Below, piece by piece: positions 12,501-27,500 of a stretch of DNA of 64,000 nucleotides (position 1 is the first letter of the stretch; every line of letters begins with the position of its first letter). A program made the translations under genes and the position numbers. The notes beneath the pieces are model-generated. The model saw nothing but the letters and a program-made list of their open reading frames with translations. It did no database searches and was not told the origin of the DNA. The stretch comes from Acanthaster planci. Lineage: Eukaryota > Echinodermata > Asteroidea > Valvatida > Acanthasteridae. The DNA lies in NCBI RefSeq assembly GCF_001949145.1, contig NW_019091392.1, positions 1,621,795-1,685,794 on the forward strand, in the 5' to 3' direction.

Positions 12501-15500
12501 ATGTGCTCTTCAATCCCCAGGTTATGGTTCTCTTCACTGAGCCTGTCAACGATATCAGCCCCATCACAGTCATCAGCGATGCTAGCATCTGAGAGAGAGA
12601 GAAGAGACAAACAGTTTCTTCAGTTACAATCTCACAGAACTGAAGTCATCACAACCTCACAGACGTGAAAGCCTCATTAATCCTTCAGTCCTTTGCATAG
12701 GGTGTGCATGTGCTTATATCTCCCCCTCCCCCAGCTTAGTGTCATTCAAAACACAGGTGGGTAAATACTTCACTTGACTACATGTACGAATCAAAAACTT
12801 CTTAAATACATGTACCGGTAGGTATATCGATGCAGCCCCTTAATGTCTACACATACTGCATACCAGTAATTCTGCCTCCCTTCTTGACGAGAGACCTGCA
12901 CTTGAAATTGAACACAGAGCCAATATTGCACATGATAAATGATGTGAAGAGTTTCACACTAACAAAAATGTATCACCCGGAAACAAACCACGCACATGTA
13001 TACCCGGTAGGTGTTCAAGGATAAGATTTTCTTAATTGAACATGACTGATGAAAGATTACATGTACGTGCATGTGAGCAACCTACTGGTACCATACACAC
13101 ACATGTAATGCAACCAGTATTGTGAAGAGCAACCCGTATAAGGCAATGAGGACACCGGCTACATGTACATTGTACGGGTAAGTCCTAATTATTAGACATT
13201 TAAATAGTGTCAATACAGTTTGTTGGAGGGGTTCAGAACAGGTCAAAATTGGGCAAAATTTGGGGGAAATACCAAGATACACTCCAAAGACTCCCTGTCC
13301 ATACTACTTTTACGCTGTACATGAACAAGTACCATACATTTATGGGTAGTAAACTGTGAGTAGTGACACAAACATTGTTCAGAGGTAACTTAATATACAG
13401 AGAGTTTTTTTTTTTTAAAAAGGACACTGAGATTAATTTCTTCATTTCTTGGACATGGCTAAATATTTTGGAAATTGGCAACCACCATTTATTAACTAAT
13501 GATGTCCTCTTTCTTATGATACCAAGAAATCCAATTTACTGTCACAGATGACTGAGCATGAAGCAGTTCAATCACCCATGTCAGAACTGGTCTTGCACCA
13601 GATAGATGTTTTGGCAAAGAACCTTGTCTGCCCAGAGCAAGGCTTTGTTGGGCCTCCAAATTATGCAATCCTTAGCATGTTATTTCCATGCACACTCCTT
13701 AAAAGTTGGAAAAGTTGCTCATTTTCTCCGACCAGGAAAATGCAACTTACAACTGAGCAGCGTGCGCTTGTGGTAACAGAGTGGTTGAAGACTGGAAACC
13801 TCCAGCAAGAAGCAGATGCATTTGGTCGGCGTTTTCCTGACCGTGCCATTCCCGCCAATTTGACAATTTGGAAAACATCCAAAAGTACCAAAGGTAGGGG
13901 ACAAGCTTGAATCTCATCAAGGGTCGCTTAAGCCGACGAAGAATGGCAAGATCAGATGCAAACATCGGGGCTGTCCATGAATTGCTACAAAGAGATCCGC
14001 ACGTGTCTGCCAGGAGAAACGGGCTAGGAATTTCACCATCCTCTTTCCATAAGATTATTCGATTGGACATCCATTGGTACCCTTACAAGATGCACAGGCG
14101 ACGCGAACTCCTTGATGCAGATCTACCCAGATGACTAAGATTTTGCCAGTGGTTCCTTGACCGGCAACCCAGATTCTTGGAGCACCTTGTGATTGGGGAT
14201 GAAGCAGCATTTTTTATGAATGGCCAAGTCGATAACCAGAATGTCTGGGAATAGCTCCGATGCATACCCCACCCAACTTCAGTTTTACGTGAAAATGAGC
14301 CCAAAGAAGATTTCTCTTTGGATAGGTCTGTGTGGAGATTGGACCCTGTTTCTTTGATGGCAATATAAATGGTGAACGTTACCTTGAGATTATCAACGAC
14401 AAGATTGTACCGCAGTTACAGCAAAACTTGGAACACCACGGTGGAATGTTACACCGCTTAGGGTGGGCTCCAGCTAATCGTCGGATCATCATGAGGGAAA
14501 GGCTAGGAGAGTTGTTCAACACAAGACTAACAGCGATCAACCATAAGATTGAGTGGCCACAAAGGTCCCCTTGCCTCGCCCCCTGTGATTTCTTTTTGTG
14601 GGGAACTTTCATATTGTTCTTCAAGAGAAGTGATGGATGTGGGTGATTTGACAATCTGAGGAAACTGGTTCCACACGTTTGCTGCAGCCACAGTGGAGAA
14701 TTTATCACCTTATCGAGAGGAGTTATCGTGGGCTCATAAAATATGTAAGGCACAGATCTTTCACAAATAAGGAGTAAAAGGTGGAGCCTAATAACATGCG
14801 GTTTGTGGAATTACGTAGGGAAACGTTATTCATGTGGTTATAAAGCTTCCTGTATATGAAAGTCTAAGAATCCAAGTACTACGCAAGAGGCTTGTCCATG
14901 TGTTGAATTTGCCACGAAGTTTGTCTGCTCAAGTCATAGGTTAGGGATTTCCATGAACAATTGCAATTGTGTGCATCCATATAACATGTATAACTGTCAA
15001 TATTCACATAACAAAGTATACATGGGGTATAGTACATGTATATATGTGGCGTAAGGTAATTTACAGTATTTGAAAGCATTAAACTCCCTCGACATTTCAA
15101 ACTTGGCAGTGCCAAGGTGCCGGCTTGGTATTACAACTAGCACATGCCCAAAACGAAGTGCATCCAAGATTATTCAGAAACAGCAGTATGCATATATAAG
15201 GTCTGATGCCCAGACAATGCAGCGATTTGCCTACTCCCATGCGTGACACTGCTCTGGTCTCGAATGACCTTGTCTTTTCAAAATACCCCACTACAGGTAG
15301 CTCATAGCTCATTCCGTTACTCCAACTTTGGCTGCAGACAGTTGGTCAGGTTTCATCTGAATACAACTGTATGTCCTACACGTAGGAGCCACCACAAATA
15401 AAGATCAGATGATTAAAGGTAATGTACGTACATGCACAGGTGTTTCAAAAAGACATATGGTTACATGTACATGCACAAATATACATGTACATGTAAAGGT

Positions 15501-18500
15501 ACACGTACACTGTATGCATACCGGTAGAATGAGTCTCATCAAGTATGGAATCTACAGTAGGCCTACTTATACATACATGTACATGGGTACAAGTGCATTG
15601 TACACAGACACTGTACTTTTCAGATCTGAGTCCAAATGAAAATAGGCCACAGTGCTCTTTGCACGGCCTCTTGAATTACTATCAAGATGGTGAGGGCAAC
15701 AATAATTCAAATTCACAATCTGAAATTTATGTGCAGTGCCGGTACATCTAAAATAACAAAATACATGCATCTCCTTCAAGACACAGACCGTTTGTAAATA
15801 CACAGTGCACATACCGGTGGTTCATTTTAAAATGCAGTAAAAAAGCATCCACTTTTTGGTCGGGGAGAGTTATCTAATTTGCGAAAGCTGAAAAAATGAA
15901 GACAATTCTAGCAGTAAATCTTTGGCCATAGGTAAGGGATAGTGAATCCCACGGGCAAACAAAACCACCACTTGTGCTGTCTTAATTCCTACGAAACAAA
16001 GTAATTTATCTCAACTTTTAATCCCTTTATAACTGCATCAGGTTTTTAACCAGTGAATGAAAACCACACACACCCCAACAACGAATGACAAATGCAACAA
16101 AAAAAGTTCCCCCCCCCAAAAAAAATACTTCAGCTCCACCCCCCAAAAAGGTGAGGCTTATGTAGGACATGTACATGTACATACATGTACCAGCAACTGT
16201 TGGCAGGTCACGTCCATCTGCGGCTCTTGCAAGCCTTCTCTTTGCATTAATAATGAGTGTCATTAAACAACACCGACGGCCCATCCATCAAACATGAGAC
16301 ACATAACTCATCATGCTCATAAAATGCATGAACTCTCTTGGCATTCTTACCTCGAGGCCGTAATTTAACTGGGGCCCCCAAGCAATTTCTGCCAGGCAAA
16401 CTTTGGAGAACTTTCAGACATGCACGGAGTGCGGCAGTTTATGTGATGTTACACCTGGATCCGTTCTCATGTTCACGCACATTTGCCTTCATGTCAGTCA
16501 CATTGTACATGCAATATGTTGCCTGTGCTGGATCTGGTGTGATTGAGCATGTGTACATCACCAGCAGAGCTTTCTCAAACAACAAATTAAAAGTTACTGA
16601 CAACTTCAAGTACGTACACGGGTTCACTTGAAAGAACGTGTCATCCTTTGGGCAACTGTTCAAGGAAATCACATGCATGCTATACAAGCTGCAAAACTCT
16701 CAGTTCAGGGGGACTCATGCGATCATGAAAAAAAGGAAACCCATGACAGCAACTGCCAGAGGACTGCGTGCGCTGTCAACTTGTCCAAAAACAATTTATG
16801 AGTCTTTCAGGCACCGCACATTTCTAGCCCAGTTAGTGCAATCTACAATGCCTCTAATAAGTCTTCATTAGATGGCGGTCTTTAGGACTCACAGACACGC
16901 ACGCACACTGCGGGCCATGTTTTTGCAATACCGGGGTGAGAACTGAATGATGGGTCTAAGCACTCACTGCTGACATGGTTAGATGGAAGCAGGCATCCCA
17001 AATGGATAGCTGCAGTAGTTTTCAGGATACCAGTTACTTTATTAAACTTAAGGTCTCTTAAGTGTAAACCTTTGTTCACTAGCTTCAAAATGTAAAATTG
17101 TAAAGACCTGTTGTAAAGCACACTTTGGATCATACATGTAACCAAGTCACCATAGCTCCAATGTCATAAAAGCACAGCATACATATGTACATGTACCATA
17201 TGATATGATTTCAAATATCATCTTATTTGGAGGATAATGCAATGATTTTGAAGTTGTGTACACAAAATTTTGAAGTATTTTGTTCTACTATTTTTTTTCT
17301 TTATTTTTTTTCAATTGCTATGACTGTGTAAAGAATGCTACTCCACACCATTCCCAACAAAACGCAACAATCATTCATAAGAGTGGAGATGATCTTATCA
17401 AGAATAAATGACCGAATCATTCAGCAGTTCCCTGAGGAGAAGCATTTAGATCAAGTAAATAGCCTGGACTGGATTTAACACCCCAAAAATAAGAATTAAA
17501 AAATTTGGGCCTTAGAACGATCACCTCATCTCTCGGGTCCCTGTGGACTATCCTTCACCACCCCCCACCCAGAACTTCCATGAAAGATGCTGCCGACATC
17601 CACAAAAAGAGACCATCCCCCACAAAACGAAAGAAGCGGGAGGGATTCGGAATCCAAAGAATTCTACCATTTTAACTATGTGGTCTTTCAATGCAGCTTT
17701 GATGAAAACACCTGCCCGGAATACCTTGACCATGGCAAATTACGATCTATTTCCAGTGCCCTGTTGATCTTAACTGATTAATGAGCCAGCAAAATGCTTG
17801 GGATAATTCTCTTCAGACCTGTACGCTGGAGCCATGGGATGAATTCTCCTTTCAGTGGCTAAACTGAACTTTTGATGAGCATTGGCTTCCAACTTTTACT
17901 TGGTAGTGATATATTTAGATGGATTGAATTCCCACATTTCACAAAAAAATCTAGTTGAGCATGCACGGTATGCCAGCACTAGATACATACATGTACATGA
18001 ATAACATATGATAAAGTTATACAATTGAGGATGATGGGAGAACACACTACAGTGTCTGGTAATGGTAATCATCAACTGAATTCTGCTCTACTCATTTAGA
18101 GAGCGATGTTTGGTTTCAGTTTCTGGAAGGACAAACTTTTTAGTTGGAGTGTAACTGAACTGATGCTTGATGAATTTGAAGCTGCAACTGTTGTGACAAT
18201 TCTACCGTCATCAGTTTTTGCAATTTGATTGGGGGAGAGGGCATGTACTATACGTACCGTCTACGTTGGCCGCTTTCCTCATCAAGGCCTTCTCGATTTC
18301 CTGTTGGACCGTCGTGATCTCCCCAGACAACTCCTGAAATTGCTGTTTACTCATCTCTGTCAGCTACCGTAGTGAAGAGGAACAAAATGAGTAGACCGTG
18401 CATCAAAATTCAACAGATGAGAGTCACATTTTTTTTTCTGAATCCTAACTGATATGAGCCCCTGCATTTCACAGTATAATGCTGTCAATAAATATAGCAG

Positions 18501-21500
18501 TGTGTAATACCATGTTGAATTATATAAGGAGAGTTTTCAGCTTGTCAATAAAGGTACTCTCATGATCAGATTTGTAAAGTACACGTACAGTACATGTATG
18601 TTAATTGAAAATGGGCACAGGTGTTTCAGTTCATAAACCAAGTACACTGTCAAAAATTATACACAGACTTTCCCGCCGACAGTTTGATCTCATTACAACA
18701 GAGTTGAAATCCAGTCAATCTGGAGTCTCATGTAATTTATCAAGTATTGGGTTACAAGTCAACTCAAAAGTAACAGGAGATGAGCAATGATTGAAGACCA
18801 AGAAGAACACCATTGTACGTGATGTGCCTTGAGACTGGATAAGTAACTGGTACCGACTTGGAATGTCTTCCTTACAACACCATCTACTTGTCTGTTCATG
18901 TACATTTAAGACACATTCATAAATACCTTCCTATTCCACAATGTGCAACATTTATTCACATTTGATAAGCCTACTGCAATTCGATAATGCCTGCTGCAAA
19001 AGAAAACGCACTGGCACCGGGATACAAGATAGTTTAATCCATTCCTATTGGTCAAAAGTCGGTGTGCGCCGCAGCCTACATGTATACAGAACTATAGTAG
19101 CCATACACATGCCAAGTCCATATACGGAGATTCTTCTGGACTGCTTTAGTCTACTTGCACAAGGAACATTCCATAAAACGGATGGGGGTGTTCAGGAAAA
19201 TGAAAGTAACATTCTTGAACAAAATCCTTGGCAATTTATCATATATTGACTTCTTTTGGCTCTCAGATTTAAACAGTATTTGCGAATGGGAATAAAAATG
19301 TGCTTGGAATCAATATGTCCTTGGCTCGGGCATTACAGTTGTGACCATTCTCCTGAGCCAGTCTTACATGCACATGTACATTGTAAATGCACGTCAGACC
19401 AGCCAAGCACATACATGTACATGTATCTATCCCCTTGTGTACAGTTCAGTTCAGTTTTTTATTGTCCAAAATATACAAACATACGTGGAAATTAGCTTTG
19501 TCTGCAGGTTCACAATACTGCACAAAATATCTGAAAAATTAATTAATGTATTACAAATGATAATTAAACGGGACGAAGAATTAACAGGTCACTCTTATCG
19601 TATTTTGTGTAAGTGAGCCGATATAAGGGCCAGGTGAGTCTGTTGTACGGAAATCTTTAAAAATGGGAATTATACATGTAGGTATGAACTGAGGTGGAAC
19701 AAAGGATTTCAGGAATCGTGTCGTTGGTAACAGGTGAAGAATGGGTGTTAATCATTACATCAAATTTCCTTGACTTTCTCCTTTTAACTAATGCCTTTTA
19801 AAAAAGGCCAAGAACTGGTCTTGAAACGGGCTCCTCTCAGCCTTCACAAAAAGTACATTCTTCTTTTGATCTTTTGAAAAGGTTGCCTTTGCATGGGAAT
19901 CCAATCAAGTTTATGGTCAATTGTGGTACCCAGGTACCGGTACTTGTATTCATTAATAATTTCAATATCACTAACATTTAAAACTTATGGCTGCATTTGA
20001 GAGGGAGATCTCCTAAAACTTAAAACCTTTCGATTTTGTGGGATTCAACATGAGATAGTTATTCTTGCACCAAACCGAGAAACGGTCAATATTTCAATAG
20101 TAATTACAGCCACTGCTACCATTCAGCAGACCCACAACTGTGTCATCAGCATATTTCTTGATTCCGACATTTACATGTACATCAGTAGATCTACAATCAC
20201 TTGTACAAGATGAACAGCAAAACCGACAAAACACAGCCCTGTGGGGCTCCTGTATTTAAAATAATCTCATCAGACAAACTATTTAGGACTTGTGATCTCT
20301 TAGACAAAAATTTTACTACCTGTAAGACAATTTTGAGAGAAAAGTCCATATCAATCAGCTTTCAATTAGCATGTGTTTCTGAATAGTACTTAATGCTGAC
20401 AAGTCCACAAATACACCCAAGAGCCCTGGCATAGAGTCCTAGTTTATCAATGTACAGATGAGGCAGCTGAAAACATTTTCAAATTGACAATAGCCATGTG
20501 CAGATTCTAATGTAAAACCACCATGACCCCACAAAGTACTGTACACGTATACTGCTTGTCTGACTGCAATTAGGGTGCCGGTACAACCGTAACAGTTCCC
20601 TTTCACTATAAGGCCATGGAAGTCAATTAACTATTCTTGATGCAATGTGATGATACAAAGTAAGTGTCCTATGCTGATATGTATCTTTTACATATACATG
20701 TACATGTACCTCTGTCAGTACATACACATGATATTCTTCACAATGCTTGATGTGTTTTACATGTGCAGTAAACATGTGGGTTATATACATGTACATGTAT
20801 GCATCTTAGTCATTTCTTTTCCAGGGGGAGGGAGGCATTAGACTCGATGGCACAATTGGTCTGTACAAGTTCATTTGTACGTTTCCATGTTCTGGATGGA
20901 CATGGTCTACGACCATGACAATTTCTCCAGGTGATTTTATAAACTTGACCTTGGTCAATTGTAATCTTGGTTAATTTTATCGGTAAACCAGATGACAGGT
21001 GTACATTTGGTGTGTCTTAAGCCAAAACAGCTGTGTTTCCTATCACAATGAAAATTTTTAAAAAGCACTGTTTACTTAGTCATATACATGTATGCATTTG
21101 CCGTCACTGCCTCATACATCTGGAATAGGCTCCCAGACACAATCTGTACTAAGACCATGACTGAATCTTTGAAATCCTCATTGAAAACTTACTTATTTTA
21201 GCAGCATTTTATATAGTTAAAATTTGTTTGATCTTATTTCAATTCAGCTTTAATTCCAATTTTACTTTAGTTTCATTCACTTTATTTATATGTAATTTTT
21301 CAATCATTCAATTTTAACTGAAAGCTTTTTTCAACTTTAAACTGTATATTTAACTAAAATTGTTTTCTTTTCCTTTTATTGTAATATTATCTAACTGTAG
21401 CGAGCTTGGAAAGTTTCTGACAATGTAAGGCACTTTTTAAGAATATAGTATTATTATACAACTAATAAAACAATTAATAAAAGGCTGAGTTGTCCAGGAC

Positions 21501-24500
21501 TGGCTGGGGTTTTGATGGTAGTGGGTACAAATTTACCCATGTTATCAGTGTTTTTCCTGAAGGGGAGCCACCATGTACATGTATGTCCATATACCGAGTA
21601 CATGTACATGTATGGTGTGTGATCTCAGGGCTGTATACAACATACACGCAACTCTACACTCCGTTGAACAGCTCCATTTGGAAATCTCCGTGTCACCACC
21701 ACCAAGTGTTTTCAAACATCCCAACAAAGTTTGCGAAGTTGAATATCCACTGCAAATCTCCCCCCCCCCCCGGCTCCCTGACACATAAATCCAGTCCAAT
21801 GCTGTCAAACATTCATGATTTCTCACTCACAGTTCCGGACAGCAGTCCTTGCGATGCACCCCTGAAACAATTTGCACACTATAAATAACAGATGAAGCAG
21901 AAACGAAAAACCCCGCTCTCCGGGAAGATGTTCCCAACTCATGTGATACCTCCGGTTGCCACGGGTAACCCTAAACCTCCCCCGACAATTTGAGGCGAAC
22001 GTGATGAGTTTGCTCTGTTAAAGGGTAAGAGACTTGGAAACGCCAAGGGTGGAGGGAGAGGAATTCACTGTCTGGTATTTTAGCTGATCATGAATGCATT
22101 TTCCCATCTGTCCTGGTTTCATGTTTAGACAGACAGACAGACAGACAGATACATTACCTCATTGACAGGGGAATCCATGATAACAGAATTCTAAGCTTGC
22201 TTCTGTTTGATCACTTTATAAGCATAACTCAAACTGCGCTATGTTCTGGGGGGAAGCTCTCACTCTATCTTAATCAAACACAGTTGAAAAGGCATTTCTC
22301 GAAACTCTACACCAGCTGAATAATGCTACCTGAAATTACTACCCCCCAAAGGGGCATACGATAAATGTCCGAAGAATGCTACTTGAGCATTATTCTGGGA
22401 ATAACTCTTCCATTTATATATCCTGGGCTGGAATACCTTCCTGTCTGCGGATCTCGAGCAACTTTTCAACAGCTCCCATGATAAAACACTTAAATTGGAC
22501 ACCTCAGTGATTCAATCACCTGCCGAATGCACGCATAGCTTCTCTTCACACGTCAAAGAAGTGACACATCTCATCTTCGGCAATTCTCCCCCCCCCCACT
22601 CTCTTTTCTCACTGTTTTTGGCATCAGCGTCACATCTGAATTCGTCTTGAGTACTGCACATGAATTACATTAAAAGTCTCGCATGTAGTGATGTTTTATT
22701 CCTAATTGGAAATTTAAGCTGCCAGAGCATCGCGTTACTCACACCTAGTAGCCATCTAGACAGGCACACTTATACTGAAAAGTGATATCACAGTTGAAAC
22801 ATCACGGGCCCTAAATTCACCACTACTCTTACAGTTTCCGTTCACAGGGTTCCTGTTACAATTTGCCTGGAGAAAGTAAAGCAGGGATACTCAACTCGGG
22901 GACAAAAAAGAAAAGGAAGAAAGTACAGTAAGTTCACTGCACAGAGGGTTATGCGACTAATCTCCAGTGTTTATAAAAATACATGTACTACTATGAGGGT
23001 CTGTGACGGCAGATTGCACTGACATCAATTATCTGTCTCGCTCTCTTGAAGGTGTAAACGAGTACTTGCAGTTGGTGAAAAAAATCTGCTTCCTAATGGT
23101 TTGAGTGCACTTGACACTTGCATGTAGGTTTCTTAAGACCAAGGCCACTAGCACATTTGTCTTAGGTTTTTCAACCTATCATTTTTTGCATGTGTCAAGA
23201 CCACCTTTCAACCAGTGTTTTTGCACTAGGGACTACTACGATGTATTTTATGCATGTGTATCATTCTCACTTCAATTCCTTCAATTTCCTTGTAAAGTTA
23301 ACTAAGAAATGATACAATAGAATTCCTTGGCTCATGTTGGAATTATGCCGATAGGCCTAATTTGTTTACTTACTTGGGCAATCTTCAACTTCCTACGCCC
23401 CTTTGTGAATGACGGTGGGTCTTGCTCTTCCTCCAAGTCAATCTTATTGAACTCATCGATGGTTAGCTGACCCGAAGGTGTTTCCTCAAACTCTGTGAGC
23501 CTGCCAAGAAAAAAGGACAAAAAATATTGGGAAATGAAGCTCTTCACGTAGAATGGGCATGCTCTAATACTGAGAACAGCAAATGATTTATATGACTCAT
23601 CTTCCCTCAAATTATGATTCAAAAGCCTTCCCATCCCTCCTCCCCCCCACAAAAAACAAGTCCATGCTGTCTGGGCTAGTTCAAGTTCTTCAACCCATCG
23701 ATCCCAGGAAAGGAACTGCAATAATGTATGGCACTCAAAAAATGGGACTGATGACACAACCATTAGTACCACTTCCTTGGTGTTTGTTTCATGTTCTTTA
23801 TTGTATGTCAATTCCTTGGTGCAATCTAGGTATGTGCCTGTAAACAGGGATTCTGATTTCGCATTGAAAGTCTTTATTTTGCTAATTATGCTATGCCTTT
23901 TAAGCCTTCAAGTCAGTAAATATGAACCGTTCTCAGATGTGCAGATATTCAAGACATAATCACTAGTGGGTTTTAGGGATCCTCAGCCCCATCGGGTCAA
24001 TAATAATCATACATGTACATTTGTGTTTGACAAAGGCTCCCTTTAAAATACATGGACCAATGTCTTGTGCTCTGTGTCAACGTTTATACAAATGTATGTA
24101 AAAACACTATCATGGTACACCAGGATTGATCCACATTTTGAAAGAGATTGTTTGAAAATTTCTGAATTTTGGAAATTCCTGACCCAAAAAATCCTGAAAT
24201 CAGGAAAAAACCTGACAAATCTTATCCCTGAAGTAATTCATGTAACTGCTGCCTAAACGCACATGTACATGTACATACCTACATGTATACTACATGTGCA
24301 TATTCTACTTGTGTGGGCTAAAGTGATATGGCTTATCCCTGGCCTGGTTGCAGACCCAATATCATTGTTGTGATGACTTTAATCAGACATTATTGACATT
24401 CCATGAAGGGCCATCCTCTTAGTCTGGCCTACATGTGGATATGTACATGTACATATACTGCACAAAAGGGTCCATATGCAAATAAAATGGCCTTAAATTG

Positions 24501-27500
24501 TACAGGTGCTTGCAGTCTGTTAAGGGTCGTTCTATAAATTAGGGGTCCAATTTTTTTCTTGTACCTGTCACCTCGGACATCTGATTTGGTAAGTTCAGAA
24601 CACATTTTTCTAATTTCCAAGAGTGATGAATGAATGCAAATTACCTGCCAAACAAATAGTAATAGTTTGAAATCAATTTCAGAGATATCTAAAAAAGTCA
24701 CACTTTTGGACCCGGAATTTACAGAATGACCCTTAACTTACAGTACCGTAATCTGACACCTGTCCACTTTATTACATAAATAATAAGAATCTCAGGCACT
24801 GAAATTTGAGGACTTTTGGAATTCTTTGACTTTAATTAATAAAATGGACAAATATTCTTTTTCAAGGACGTTCCTGTCTGAATAAGCTCTTTCATATATG
24901 GGTGAATGGTAATTAAATGTATATGTGCCCATACCATGATTATACTCTGGTCATGCAGTTTAGGTACAAGGGCAAATCCAGAACCAAATTTTGGGGGCAA
25001 TAAACTTGTTTCTTAAGAGGCCAAAAATGTGAATATTTTTGCATGTAACCGATTATGGCCTTTCTTAGGGGTGACGTCATGTTTGGGAGCTTTTGGAAGG
25101 AAGGAAAATGAAATAAACCAAAGAATTACCGGTAACTTTCATTAATTATCAAACCTTTAATTATTAAACATTAAAACTGTAACAGAGCAACTCACAGAGG
25201 GCCAACCGCCAAAGGGGAGGACTAGCTAATTTACATTCAGCGTAATGGTGGAAAACCAAACAACAATGAAAATACAAAAAATCCATGTACCTATAGCAAC
25301 TGAAATAACTATTTAAGACTGGCCACCAAATCCCACCAATGACGTTGATTCTGGCATTTGGGTCAGCAGTTTATCACTTGGCCAATGCAACAAGTGCAAG
25401 AGAAACATACATGCATGTGACTGGCCAACTGGTCAAATGCAATCCCCCCAAAAAAGAAAAAAGTGGTTGTCAAGATTACAAACAGCAAGGAGGGTGATGG
25501 CGATAAGTAACTACTGTTAAGAAAATATTCTATGAATCATAAATATTACCCTTAGTGCACCGTAAGTCTACAAGAAACGAGCAATGAGCTGGCAGATTTT
25601 ACCTCTTAAAAACCACACATTTCAGAGCAGTAAAAATGTCATTTTGACGCTTTGAAAAGTGCCTAAGGGCTTTAACTGCTCCTGAGGCTTCAAGTGTGTG
25701 AATCTTTCTCAACATAATATCTGATCAATATGAGAGTGATTTTTGTTCACAACTAAAGGGGAAAGGAGGAATTTACAAGAAAGTTATCAAATAAAAAACC
25801 TTCCTGGAAGGTTTGTTGAGTCAATGTAGAAACAAGCCCGAGGCTCAGCACACACTACAATGCACAAAATGAAGTAAGCATGCTCTTTGATGTGTCCTTT
25901 CCCTTACTGGCTGATGTTTCTTGTGTGGCAATTCCAAATATACATTGTATTGCTATCATGTACATGTAGACAGTACATGTACATGGTGGCATTATAAATT
26001 AAAACAACCTCTGGTAAGCTGTATTATGACAAAGGATGAGTCAGCATGAGCTACTTTACTCTCTGAAAATTACTCACATTTAAACCATTTTCATACTCAC
26101 AATGTTCACAATAATTCAAGGTACATGTACACTAAGGTGTATTTTACTGAATGATACAGAACTTTCATTATGTGTACGGTACTGTAAGTTCTACAGTTCA
26201 TCAAACACTAGTAAATGTCTAAAAATGTCAAGATACCAGCATAGGCCTATGCAGTTCTTGATACATGTAACTATGCAATGTGACTGTATTGATAATACAG
26301 ATGAGTCAATCATACAAACAAGAAATGGTAATGACCTAGAAACTTGCAAAATACAAAACTGTTTGTACATTTTTAATATGGATAAGTAAGCATGAAATAA
26401 GCCTTTTGCGAGTTAATTTTGACCTAAATCTGGTACACTGAGTTCTTTAAATTCACATGAGCTTAACAACTTGAATTCTCCTTACTAAAACCACTGCTGC
26501 TATACCTCGTGATTCAGGGCAAGCTTTTGCTTAGTTACATAAGACACGCCTTGCAACAATACACTGTTCTCAATGGATAAGAAGGGCAAAAAGGAACCAG
26601 TCCATTCCGAAGATGGTGGTCGCTATGCGAAAGCTTGCTCTGAATCAGGAGCTACAGCAACAGTGTCTGTAGTCTGGGGAATTCAAATTGTTATGTTTAT
26701 GTGCAGTCAGAAAACTCAGTGCACCAGATTTTATTCAAATTTAACTCGCAAATGGTTTATTGATCATCGAATAAATTCCTACCTTTTCCTGAGTGTTGCA
26801 TCACAGACTTTCACAATTCGAATAATATCCTTCTGTGTCCGATTGAAGTTATGCAGGCGGGCAGAAACCAACAAGGCTGAAAGAGACACCAAACGGCAGA
26901 AAAATTTTAAACCTTTCAAGTTGAAGAAGCAGAACTCAATAGGAATTTTAAATTCCTTGCTTGGAAGGTTCTTCTCTCTAGTCAACATGTAAATGTACAT
27001 GCTGGTACTTTTGCTGAATTTCACCCATCCCTGTTATGTTTGTGTGATTGATCCCATGTTAGGGACCGTGAGCTTGGTTTGGCGCAGTATAAATACTTGT
27101 TATTATTGTTATTATGATTAATTACATGCGGTGATTTGCCAAAAATTTCATAAACTGAGATACCGTACATTGTACACGTACCACAGTTTTCAACTTAAAA
27201 TTGCCTTTTCATAAGTCAAATAATACATCAGAATAGAATTTGCCTTTTACAGCACAAGATCCTTTTCATTTACACAAAGTGCAACTGTTACATTTACTAA
27301 ACATTCCACACTTCATTGTACATTCATACATGTATTTCTTTACATGAAATGCCAATGATTCTTTGAAACTACCTCCTTCACTGCACGAAGGACCCAATGA
27401 GCCAATATGTACTTAAACCAACCCAAGGTTTCGTCCAAAAATTATAGCTCTGGCAGGCAAGAACATTTAAATGTACATTGTACATATATGTGCAAATACA

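Larger units (their letters stand above)
18364..23373. other. BRF1 intron 8
   Basis: Holds two LINE relics in opposite orientation, the AGAC microsatellite, TACATG clusters and poly-C runs near 21761 and 22588. Nothing else recognised. Confidence 0.6.

Noticed and set aside
22846-22870. CACAGGGTTCCTG as a second hAT-like left end
   Set aside because: No matching right end was found downstream.
26573-26992. 139-aa plus-strand frame over BRF1 exon 7
   Set aside because: It spans repeat family B and the antisense of a firm BRF1 exon.
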